The notes under the pieces: model-generated
Seen by the model: only the letters and a program-made list of their open reading frames with translations
What the model was told of the DNA's origin: nothing
The model's database searches: none
In this document: piece by piece, positions 33,676-41,542 of the stretch
How positions within the stretch are numbered: position 1 is the stretch's first letter
Layout: the number at the start of each line of letters is the position of its first letter
Program-made: the position numbers and the translations under genes
Source: DATBHM01 sp963772375
GTDB lineage: Bacteria > Actinomycetota > UBA4738 > JACQTL01
Direction: 5' to 3'
Length of the DNA stretch: 64,000 bases
NCBI GenBank assembly: GCA_963772375.1
Contig: CAVYXG010000007.1
Coordinates: 62,001 to 126,000, forward strand

Positions 33676-35196
33676 CTACGCCTCGACGGCGGTGGCGGGT
33701 TCAGCGTGCGATGCGCGAGCTGGTGCGGTCGAGGCTCCCTGCCCGGGACGGCGCATGGACGGGACGAGGAAAGCGGCCACCACAGCGGCAAGACAGATGA
33801 CCGCCCCGACAGCGAACGCCCGCGAGAACCCGGCCGTGAGCGCAACGTTCTGCGGCTGCCCCCCGGCGAACAGCGAGGCGGCTCGCGCGGTGGCGAGCGT
33901 CGCGAGCGCGGCCAGGCCGACCGAACCACCGATCTGCCTGGTGGTGTTGACCAGCCCGGAGGCCAGGCCGGCGTTGCGCGGCTCCACGCCGGTGGTCGCG
34001 GCCATGGTCACCGGCATGAAGCAGAGCCCCAGCCCGAGCGTCACGAGCAGGCCGGGATAGAACAGGTCGCCCAGGTACGAGCCGTTCGGCGAGATCCCTG
34101 CGTACCAGGCGAGGCCGGCCGCCGCGAGCAGTCCGCCCGCGACGAGCAACGGACGGGGGCCGATCCTGGACACTGTCCGGGCCGCGATCTGCGCCCCGAT
34201 CACGATCATGGCCGTCTGCGGCAGGAATGCGATGCCCGCCTTGAGCGGGCTGTACAGGAGCACGTCCTGCATGTACAGCGACAGGAAGAACCACATCGAG
34301 AACATCGCCGCGCCGAGGAACATCACGCAGATGTTCGCCCCCCTCACCGACCGCGAGCGGAACAGGCTGAACGGCATCAACGGCGTCTCCGCCACCCGTG
34401 TCTCGATCCACACGAACGCAGCGAACAGCCCGACGGCGACCAGGATCGGCACGATCGTCCACGGCGACGTCCACCCGTGCTGCTCGGTCTCGACGATGCC
34501 GAACACCAGCGAGACGAGCCCGGCCGTCACGGTGACGCTCCCGGCGATGTCGAGCTTGGTCCGGGCGGCGTCCGGTGCCCTCGTCTCGACCAGGATCGCC
34601 CTCGCCGCCACCACGGCCGCCAACCCGATCGGCACGTTGATGAACAGGATCCACCGCCACGAAAGGAGATCGGTGAGGACGCCGCCCAGGATCGCCCCGG
34701 CAGCGCCCCCCGCAGCCGCCATGGCGCTCCACACGCCGAGGGCTCGGGCTCGCTCCCGACCGGCGGCGAAGCTCGTGGTGAGGATGGTGAGGGTGGCCGG
34801 TGCCAGCACCGCACCGCCGAGGCCCTGCACGGCCCGGGCCGCGACCAGCATGCCCTTGGTCTGCGCGAACCCGCCCACCAGGCTGGCCAGCGCGAACATC
34901 GCGAGCCCGGTGATGAACATCTTCCGGCGCCCGTACAGGTCGGCGGCCCGGCCGCCGAGCAACAGGAATCCCGCGAACGCCAGCGTGTACGCGTTGACGA
35001 CCCACTGCAGGCCCGCGTCGCTGAACCCCAGGTCCTTCTGGATCGACGGCAGCGCCACGTTCACCACCGAGATGTCGAGCACGACCATGAACTGCCCGAG
35101 ACACACCAGTGCGAGCACGACCCACGCCGGGGCGCGCGAGCCCTGCGCGGCCGCGATGCCGCTCGTGAGCGGTTGGTCCCCGTTGCGTTCCGTCAA
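33676..35196 (-). CDS. MFS transporter, DHA2 family (EmrB/QacA-like)
   Basis: The 506-residue protein has 14 hydrophobic helices. It shows LDISVVNVALPSIQKDLGFS and WVVNAYTLAFAGFLLLGGRAADLYGRRKMF (motif A) and motif C in LGGAVLAPATLTIL, as in 14-helix drug:proton antiporters. The start codon is TTG 35196, with AGGAG ten bases upstream. It is divergent from a response regulator; substrates cannot be named. The region 33480-33675 downstream (196 bases) contains no gene that I can support. Confidence 0.9.
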   Translation of the reverse strand: MTERNGDQPLTSGIAAAQGSRAPAWVVLALVCLGQFMVVLDISVVNVALPSIQKDLGFSDAGLQWVVNAYTLAFAGFLLLGGRAADLYGRRKMFITGLAMFALASLVGGFAQTKGMLVAARAVQGLGGAVLAPATLTILTTSFAAGRERARALGVWSAMAAAGGAAGAILGGVLTDLLSWRWILFINVPIGLAAVVAARAILVETRAPDAARTKLDIAGSVTVTAGLVSLVFGIVETEQHGWTSPWTIVPILVAVGLFAAFVWIETRVAETPLMPFSLFRSRSVRGANICVMFLGAAMFSMWFFLSLYMQDVLLYSPLKAGIAFLPQTAMIVIGAQIAARTVSRIGPRPLLVAGGLLAAAGLAWYAGISPNGSYLGDLFYPGLLVTLGLGLCFMPVTMAATTGVEPRNAGLASGLVNTTRQIGGSVGLAALATLATARAASLFAGGQPQNVALTAGFSRAFAVGAVICLAAVVAAFLVPSMRRPGQGASTAPARASHAEPATAVEA

Positions 35197-35361
35197 TGCC
35201 CTCGGCTCCTGCCGGTCAACCCGTCCGGTTCGGCGTCACGTGGATGGCCAACCCGCACCGTGGTGCGGGCATTTCCGAAACCCTACACGCGACCGCTGAC
35301 GACGCGGTTCGGCCACCGTGCACGAGGAACGGGTGCCGTCGTTCAGCGTTCCCTCAGGTAG

Positions 35362-36057
35362 ATGGCTCACACTGGTGCGGTGCGCATCCTGGTGGTCGAC
35401 GACGAGCCTGCCGTTCGAGAGTCGCTCGACCGTGCACTGCGCCTGGAGGGCTACGAGACCGAGCTCGCCTCGAACGGCGAGCAGGCCCTCCGCGCGATCG
35501 GCGACCGGCTGCCCGACGCCGTGGTCCTCGACGTCATGATGCCCGTGCTGGATGGCCTGGCCACGTGCCGGGCGATCCGGGCCGCCGGGATGCCGCTACC
35601 GATCCTGATGCTCACCGCCCGCGACGAGATCAGCGACCGGGTCGCCGGCCTCGACGCCGGAGCCGACGACTACCTCGTGAAGCCGTTCGCGCTGGAGGAG
35701 CTGCTCGCGCGCATCCGCGCCCTCCTCCGCCGGACGGCCCCCGAGGACGTCGAGGTGTTGCGGTTCGCTGATCTCCAGATCGACCTTGCCGCCCACGAGG
35801 CCCACCGGGGAGAACGCTCCCTCGAGCTCACCCGGACTGAGTTCCTGCTGCTCGAGCTGTTCCTGCGGAACCCCCGCCGGGTGCTCACGCGCGAGATCAT
35901 CTTCGAGCGCGTGTGGGGGTACGACTTCGGCCCGACGTCGAACTCGCTCGAGGTGTACGTGGGCTACCTGCGCCGGAAGACCGAGGCGGAGGGCGAGCCC
36001 CGCCTCATCCAGACCGTCCGCGGGGTCGGCTACGTCATGAAAGAGCTCGCCGCGTGA
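35362..36057 (+). CDS. OmpR/PhoB-family response regulator
   Basis: The 231-residue regulator has a receiver domain (VRILVVDDEPAVRESLDRAL, phospho-aspartate in VVLDVMMPVLDGL near residue 57, T-loop MLTARD, lysine in YLVKPFALEEL) and a winged-helix OmpR output (LELTRTEFLLLELFLRNPRRVLTREIIFERVWGYDF, then NSLEVYVGYLRRKTEAEGEPRLIQTVRGVGYV). It resembles MprA-type regulators. It couples by GTGA overlap to the kinase. It may control the divergent efflux pump, an inference from position. Confidence 0.93.
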   Translation: MAHTGAVRILVVDDEPAVRESLDRALRLEGYETELASNGEQALRAIGDRLPDAVVLDVMMPVLDGLATCRAIRAAGMPLPILMLTARDEISDRVAGLDAGADDYLVKPFALEELLARIRALLRRTAPEDVEVLRFADLQIDLAAHEAHRGERSLELTRTEFLLLELFLRNPRRVLTREIIFERVWGYDFGPTSNSLEVYVGYLRRKTEAEGEPRLIQTVRGVGYVMKELAA

Positions 36058-37511
36058 AGCTCCGCCGGCACGCGACGTTCCGCCGGAGGGTCGCGATCGG
36101 CTCGGGGGTGGCGGTGGCAGTGGCCGTCGCGGCGGCGTCCGGCGCGATGTACCTGCTGGCCCGCGGCGAGCTCCGCGGCCAGGTCGACGAAGCGCTCGAG
36201 AGCCGCCTCCAGCAGATCACCAGACCGAACAACGTGACGTGGGCGGTCGACCCGCAAACGGGCAAGCGGGTGGTCATCATCCCGCCCCCGAACGTCGAAG
36301 GTGAGTCACCCGGCTACGTGCAGTTCCTGGCGTCGGACAGCCAGCACACGGTGCTTCGTCCGCGCAGCGAGTCGGGCGCGTACATCCGCCCGACGCGTGC
36401 GTCACTTGCCGTCGCCGCCGGCCGCCACGACGCGTACTTCAGCGATGTCCAACTGGGCGGCGAGCACTACCGCGTGCTGACCGAGCGGATGCCCGGTCTC
36501 CTCGACGTGCCAGGGATCCCTCAGCCGCTGGCGGTGCAGGTCGCCCGGCCGTTGGGCGAGGTCGACGCGGCGCTCTCACGCTTGGCGTTCATCCTGGTCG
36601 TGATCTCCTCGGTCGGGATCGCCCTGGGTGTGATCCTGGGGTTCCTCATCACCCGGACCGCGGCGCGGCCGGTTCGCCGGCTCACCGAGACGGCGGAGCA
36701 CGTCACCGCCACCGGCGACCTCGCCGCCCGCATCGAGGTGGAGGGCGACGACGAGGTCGCCCGCCTCGCCGCGAGCTTCAACCGGATGCTCGAGGCACTG
36801 CAGCGCTCGGTCGACGCGCAGCGCCAGCTGGTCGCCGACGCCTCGCACGAGCTCCGGACGCCGCTCACGTCGCTCCGAACGAACATCGAGGTGCTGTCGC
36901 GGGCCTCCGAGCTCGACCCCGATGACCGCGAACGCCTCCGCCGCGACGTGCTGGCCCAGCTCGAGGAGATGACCGCGCTGGTGGCCGACCTGATGGACCT
37001 CGCGCGCGACGGCCGCGCCGCGACCAAGGCGTTCGAACCGGTTCGCCTCGACCACGTCGTGGATGCGACGGTGGCCCGGATCCGCCGCGGGGCGCCGGCC
37101 GTGGAGTTCGACGTGCACCTGTCACCGGTCGGCGTGAGCGGGGTGCCGGAACGGCTCGACCGCGCCGTGGGCAACCTGCTGGACAACGCCGCGAAGTGGA
37201 GCCCGCCGAACGGGCGCGTGGAGGTCGACGTGGCCGACGGGGCCGTGACCGTGCGCGACCACGGACCGGGCATCGCGCCCGAGGACCTGCCGTTCGTGTT
37301 CGACCGGTTCTACCGTTCGGCGGCGGCGCGGGGCCTCCCGGGCTCCGGCCTGGGCCTCGCGATCGTCCGCCAGGTGGCCGAGTCGCTCGGCGGTTCCGTC
37401 TCCGCGGCCAACGCCCCCGACGGCGGCGCCGTGCTCCGCCTGTGGCTCCCGTCGCAGCCGGTCGTTCCGACGCCGCCCGCGCCCCCCTCGCCCGTCGCCA
37501 TCTCCGGCTGA
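36054..37511 (+). CDS. Sensor histidine kinase (MprB-like)
   Basis: The 485-residue kinase starts at GTG 36054 inside the regulator's stop. It has a first membrane helix near 12-35, an extracytoplasmic domain of ~140 residues, a second helix near 180-203, HAMP linker (RTAARPVRRLTETAEHVTATGDLAARIEV), H-box SHELRTPLTSLRTNIEVL with His near 265, N-box NLLDNAAKWSP and G1/G2 boxes VRDHGPGIAPEDL and GSGLGLAIVRQVAESLGG. The Pro-rich tail is short. It should phosphorylate the regulator in response to an outside signal. A terminator hairpin follows. Confidence 0.93.
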   Translation: MKLRRHATFRRRVAIGSGVAVAVAVAAASGAMYLLARGELRGQVDEALESRLQQITRPNNVTWAVDPQTGKRVVIIPPPNVEGESPGYVQFLASDSQHTVLRPRSESGAYIRPTRASLAVAAGRHDAYFSDVQLGGEHYRVLTERMPGLLDVPGIPQPLAVQVARPLGEVDAALSRLAFILVVISSVGIALGVILGFLITRTAARPVRRLTETAEHVTATGDLAARIEVEGDDEVARLAASFNRMLEALQRSVDAQRQLVADASHELRTPLTSLRTNIEVLSRASELDPDDRERLRRDVLAQLEEMTALVADLMDLARDGRAATKAFEPVRLDHVVDATVARIRRGAPAVEFDVHLSPVGVSGVPERLDRAVGNLLDNAAKWSPPNGRVEVDVADGAVTVRDHGPGIAPEDLPFVFDRFYRSAAARGLPGSGLGLAIVRQVAESLGGSVSAANAPDGGAVLRLWLPSQPVVPTPPAPPSPVAISG

Positions 37512-37628
37512 CGTCGGAACCCAACGGACCCCGCCGATCGCGGGACGAGGGCTTGAAGTCCGACCGCCCCGACGGTCCTGACGCCGGCATGTCCGGGGGC
37601 GGACGCGGAGCGTCACTCCGGGGGCAAC

Positions 37629-37660
37629 GGCGGGGCCGGCTCCAACGGGCCGGCCCCGCC
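37629..37660 (+). terminator. 12-bp hairpin after the two-component operon
   Basis: GGCGGGGCCGGC (37629-37640) pairs perfectly with the arm at 37649-37660 across an 8-base loop. There is no T-run. Confidence 0.5.
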
Positions 37661-37751
37661 TCCATTCCGGGTTGCACCGTCCTTCGGATCGGCCGGTTCC
37701 ATACGGGCGTCGAGGTGTCGTACCCTCGGGCCACGGTCCCCTGGGGGGTGG

Positions 37752-38324
37752 ATGGACATGGCCACGCAAACGATCACCGGGCTCACGTACGACGACCTCG
37801 CGTCGTTCCCCGACGACCACCTCCGCCGCGAGCTCATCGACGGGGAGCTGATCGTGACCGCGTCGCCGGTCCCGCGCCATCAGCGGGCGGTGATGGCCAT
37901 CGCAGGAGCCTTTCACGAATGGTGCAAGCGCCATGGAGGGGAGGTGTTCCCGGCGCCGCTCGACGTCTACTTCTCCCACACGACGGTGCTCGAGCCCGAC
38001 GTGCTGTTCGTCGGTGCGAAGCGCCGGAAGCAGATCGAGGAGAAGTTCGTCCGCGACGCGCCGGACGTCGTGGTGGAGATCTCCGCCCCGTCGACCCGGC
38101 GACTCGAGCTCATCCGCAAGCGCGAGGTCTACGAGCGGTTCGGCGTTCCGGAGTACTGGTACGTCGACCTGCAGTCGGACCGCATCGAGATCCACGCGCT
38201 GGTGGACGGCCGGTACGGCGACCCCCGCATGCGGTACCCCGGCGACGTGCTCACCACATCGCTCGCGCCCGGCCTCGAGATCGCGGTCGACGAGGTCCTC
38301 GGCGAGCCGCCACCCGATGGCTGA
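37752..38324 (+). CDS. Uma2 family endonuclease-like protein
   Basis: The 190-residue protein follows the Uma2 (DUF820) plan: YDDLASFPDDHLRRELIDGELIV, then TTVLEPDVLFVGAKRR, VVVEISAPSTRRLELIRKREVYERFGVPEYWYVD, with the PD-(D/E)xK core residues in EPDV and VEIS and the lysine in KREVYE. Family proteins are widespread, with uncertain biology, and common in genomes with many copies. No target or toxin link is seen. Confidence 0.88.
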   Translation: MDMATQTITGLTYDDLASFPDDHLRRELIDGELIVTASPVPRHQRAVMAIAGAFHEWCKRHGGEVFPAPLDVYFSHTTVLEPDVLFVGAKRRKQIEEKFVRDAPDVVVEISAPSTRRLELIRKREVYERFGVPEYWYVDLQSDRIEIHALVDGRYGDPRMRYPGDVLTTSLAPGLEIAVDEVLGEPPPDG

Positions 38325-38345
38325 ACCGGACAAGCCGGCCCGGGC

Positions 38346-41096
38346 TCAGCCGGCGAGCATCTGGCGGAGCACCATCTGCAGGATGCCGCCGCTCCGGAAG
38401 TACTCGACCTCGGCCGGCCCGTCGATCCGAACGGTGACCTCGAACTCCCTCTTCGAGCCGTCCCCGCCGGTGGCCGTCACCGTCGCCGTCTGCTTCGGCG
38501 TGATCCCGCCCGCGAGCCCCCGGATCGAATAGGTCTCCGTGCCGTCGAGCCCGAGCGACTCGGCCGACTCCCCCTGGGCGTACTGCAGCGGGAGGATGCC
38601 CATTCCGACGAGGTTCGACCGGTGGATCCGTTCGAACGACTCCGCGATCGCCGCCCGGACGCCGAGCAGCGCCGGCCCCTTGGCCGCCCAGTCGCGGCTC
38701 GAGCCGCTGCCGTACTCCTTGCCCGCGAGGACCACGAGCGGAACGCCCTCCTCCGCGTACCGCACCGACGCGTCGTAGATCGTCGCCTGCTCACCGCTGG
38801 GGAAATGTGTGGTCCAGGGCCCCTCGGTGTCCGGCGCGAGCTCGTTGCGCAGGCGGACGTTGGCGAACGTCCCGCGCATCATGACCTCGTGGTTCCCCCG
38901 CCGGGCCCCGTACGAGTTGAACTCGCCGGGCTGCACGCCATGTTCGACCAGGTACCGCCCCGCCGGTGAGTCCTTCCTGATGGAACCCGCCGGCGAGATG
39001 TGGTCGGTGGTGATCGAGTCGCCGACCTTCACCAGCACGCGCGCGTCCTCGACGTCCGCCGGGTCGGCGAGGTCGGCGGACAGGTCCTGGAAGAACGGCG
39101 GCTCCTGCACGTACGTCGACTCCGGGTCCCAGTCGTACACGGTCCCGGTGGGCGCCTCCAGCGCCGCCCAATGCTCGTCCCCCGCCCAGATCCGCCCGTA
39201 CTCCTCCTCGAACTGCTCGGGCGCGATGGCGTCGGCCAGCACGGCCTGGACCTCGTCGGCGCTCGGCCACAGGTCCTTCAGGAACACGTCCCCGCCGTCG
39301 GAGTCCGTCCCGATCGGCTCCGTGGTCAGGTCGACGTCGACCCGGCCCGCGAGCGCGTACGCGACGCACAGCGGCGGGCTCGCCAGGTACGACGCCCGGA
39401 CCTGCGGGTGGATGCGGCCCTCGAAGTTCCGGTTCCCGGACAGGACGGCGACCACCGCGAGGTCGCGCTCGTCGACCTGCTTCGCCACGTCGTCCGGCAG
39501 GGGGCCGGAGTTCCCGATGCACGTCGTGCACCCGTAGCCGACCAGGCCGAAGCCGAGCTTGTCGAGATAGGGCTGCAGCCCGGCCCGGTCGAGGTAATCC
39601 GTCACCACTCGGGAGCCCGGAGCCAGCGAGGTCTTCACCCACGGCTTCGACTGCAGTCCGGCATCGACCGCCTTCTTGGCCAGGAGTCCCGCCGCGAGCA
39701 TCACGCTGGGGTTCGACGTGTTGGTGCACGAGGTGATCGCCGCGATCACGACGCTCCCGTGGTCGACGCCGTTCGACCCGCCCCGGATCTCCGGCATGAC
39801 GGCCCCGCCACCAGCCGCTGCGTCTCGGGCCTCGGCCTCGCCGGACGACGCCGGGTCCTGGTCGGAGGTGGGGTCGCTCGCCGGGAACGTCGCCGCGACC
39901 GCGGCGTCGTGGCCGTCACCGTATCCGGTGCCGAACTCGGGGAACGCCTCCTGGAACGACGCCCACACCCCCGGCAGCGCCACGCGGTCCTGTGGCCGGC
40001 GGGGCCCGGCCACGCTCGGTTCGACGCTCGACAGGTCGAGATCGAGGGTCTCGGTGAACACCGGGTCGGGATCGTCGTCGGTCCGGAACAGGCCCTGTTG
40101 CTTCGTGTACCGCTCCACCAGGTCCACGGCGTCGCCGCGGCCGGTGTTCTTCAGATACCTCACCGTCTGATGGTCCACCGGGAAGAACGATGCCGTGGCC
40201 CCGTACTCCGGGCACATGTTGGACAGCGTGGCGCGGTCTTCAACGGTGAGCGACGACAGCCCGTCGCCGTAGAACTCGACGAAGGACCCCACCACGCCGT
40301 GCGACCGGAGCATCTGCGTGAGCATCAGCACGAGGTCGGTTGCGGTCGTCCCGGCCGGGAGCGCACCGGTCAGCTTCACGCCGACGACGACCGGCCACGG
40401 CAGGAACATCGGCTGGCCGAGCATCGCCGCCTCGGCCTCGATCCCGCCGACGCCCCACCCCAGCACGCCGAGGCCGTTCACCATGGTCGTGTGGGAGTCG
40501 GTCCCGACCAGCGTGTCGGGCATGGCGACTCCATCGTTCACCCGGACCACGCGGCCGAGGTGCTCGAGGTTCACCTGGTGGCAGATGCCCATGCCGGGCG
40601 GCACCACCCGGAACCCGTCGAACGCCTGCTGCGCCCACTTCAGCAGCGTGTAGCGCTCCGCGTTGCGCCGGTACTCCCATTCGACGTTGGCGGTGTAGGC
40701 CTCCGGTGAGGCGAACAGGTCAACCTGCACCGAGTGGTCGATCACGAGGTCCACGGGGATGTGGGGGTTGACGCTCGCCGGGTCGCCGCCGGCCCGGGCG
40801 ACCGCCGACCGGACCGCGGCGAGGTCGACGACCGCGGGGACGCCCGTGAAGTCCTGCATCAGCACCCGCGAGGGCATGAACGCGTTGGCGGGCTCGGTCT
40901 CCGGCCGGTCGGGCCAGCCGGCGAGCGCCCCGACGTCGTCCTCGGACACGTCCCGGGTCCCCACGCGGCGAAGGAGGTTCTCCAGCAGGATCTTGACCGT
41001 GTGCGGCAATCGCGGCAGGGCGGCGCCGGTCGCCGACAGTTGGTGGAACGTCACCTCCCCGTCCGCGGTCCGCAGCCTGGCCCTCGCGTCCTCCAT
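38346..41096 (-). CDS. acnA: Aconitate hydratase A
   Basis: The 916-residue enzyme has the iron-sulfur ligands in ITSCTNTSNPSVM and GCTTCIGNSGPL, and substrate motifs LVGTDSHTTMVNGLGVLGWGVGG, VGDSITTDHISPAGSI and GSSRDWAAKGP. It interconverts citrate and isocitrate via cis-aconitate in the TCA cycle. The acidic insert near 420-450 (SDPTSDQDPASSGEAEAR) is a variable region. ATG 41096 was chosen after AGGTGA; upstream a -10-like TACGCT (41137-41132) fits a ~30-base leader. Confidence 0.96.
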   Translation of the reverse strand: MEDARARLRTADGEVTFHQLSATGAALPRLPHTVKILLENLLRRVGTRDVSEDDVGALAGWPDRPETEPANAFMPSRVLMQDFTGVPAVVDLAAVRSAVARAGGDPASVNPHIPVDLVIDHSVQVDLFASPEAYTANVEWEYRRNAERYTLLKWAQQAFDGFRVVPPGMGICHQVNLEHLGRVVRVNDGVAMPDTLVGTDSHTTMVNGLGVLGWGVGGIEAEAAMLGQPMFLPWPVVVGVKLTGALPAGTTATDLVLMLTQMLRSHGVVGSFVEFYGDGLSSLTVEDRATLSNMCPEYGATASFFPVDHQTVRYLKNTGRGDAVDLVERYTKQQGLFRTDDDPDPVFTETLDLDLSSVEPSVAGPRRPQDRVALPGVWASFQEAFPEFGTGYGDGHDAAVAATFPASDPTSDQDPASSGEAEARDAAAGGGAVMPEIRGGSNGVDHGSVVIAAITSCTNTSNPSVMLAAGLLAKKAVDAGLQSKPWVKTSLAPGSRVVTDYLDRAGLQPYLDKLGFGLVGYGCTTCIGNSGPLPDDVAKQVDERDLAVVAVLSGNRNFEGRIHPQVRASYLASPPLCVAYALAGRVDVDLTTEPIGTDSDGGDVFLKDLWPSADEVQAVLADAIAPEQFEEEYGRIWAGDEHWAALEAPTGTVYDWDPESTYVQEPPFFQDLSADLADPADVEDARVLVKVGDSITTDHISPAGSIRKDSPAGRYLVEHGVQPGEFNSYGARRGNHEVMMRGTFANVRLRNELAPDTEGPWTTHFPSGEQATIYDASVRYAEEGVPLVVLAGKEYGSGSSRDWAAKGPALLGVRAAIAESFERIHRSNLVGMGILPLQYAQGESAESLGLDGTETYSIRGLAGGITPKQTATVTATGGDGSKREFEVTVRIDGPAEVEYFRSGGILQMVLRQMLAG

Positions 41097-41236
41097 GGTG
41101 GTCACCTCGCTGTTCGTTCGGCGTCCCATCCAGCGTAGTGCCTGCCCCGCGGGGCGTACCTTCCACCGGGGCCCCCGATGGGTTTATCCTCCGCGCAACC
41201 GTCCGCATCGTCGGCGTCCGAGGAGGGGGAATCGCC

Positions 41237-41518
41237 ATGGGTGAGAAGGGCAATCCGCTGGCCAGCATGTCGGACATCCCCGACTACATCGCGAGCCTCT
41301 CGGCCGCCTACACGGTGTACAAGGACACGCAGGCCCGCAAGGAGGACCGGGCCGAGCGCGAGGCCGAACGGGCCCAGATCGCGGATCTCCAGGCCGATGC
41401 GGCGGACGGCGCCGACGCTTCCGGCGGCCCGGCGCCCGCGGCGCCCGATCAGGCCGCCGTCGACACCCCACCGCCCCCGCTGCCGCCTCCGCCCCCGCTC
41501 GACTCCTCCCAGTCCTGA
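41237..41518 (+). CDS. Small hydrophilic protein with Pro-rich tail
   Basis: AGGAGGGGG precedes ATG 41237 and gives 93 residues. A helical segment DYIASLSAAYTVYKDTQARKEDRAEREAERAQIADLQAD, with coiled-coil-like charge, leads to an Ala/Pro tail ending in PPPLPPPPPL. No family is recognised. The next gene begins 24 bases after its stop and is likely cotranscribed. Confidence 0.65.
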   Translation: MGEKGNPLASMSDIPDYIASLSAAYTVYKDTQARKEDRAEREAERAQIADLQADAADGADASGGPAPAAPDQAAVDTPPPPLPPPPPLDSSQS

Positions 41519-41542
41519 CGGCCGGTCGTCCCCGGGGCTGTG

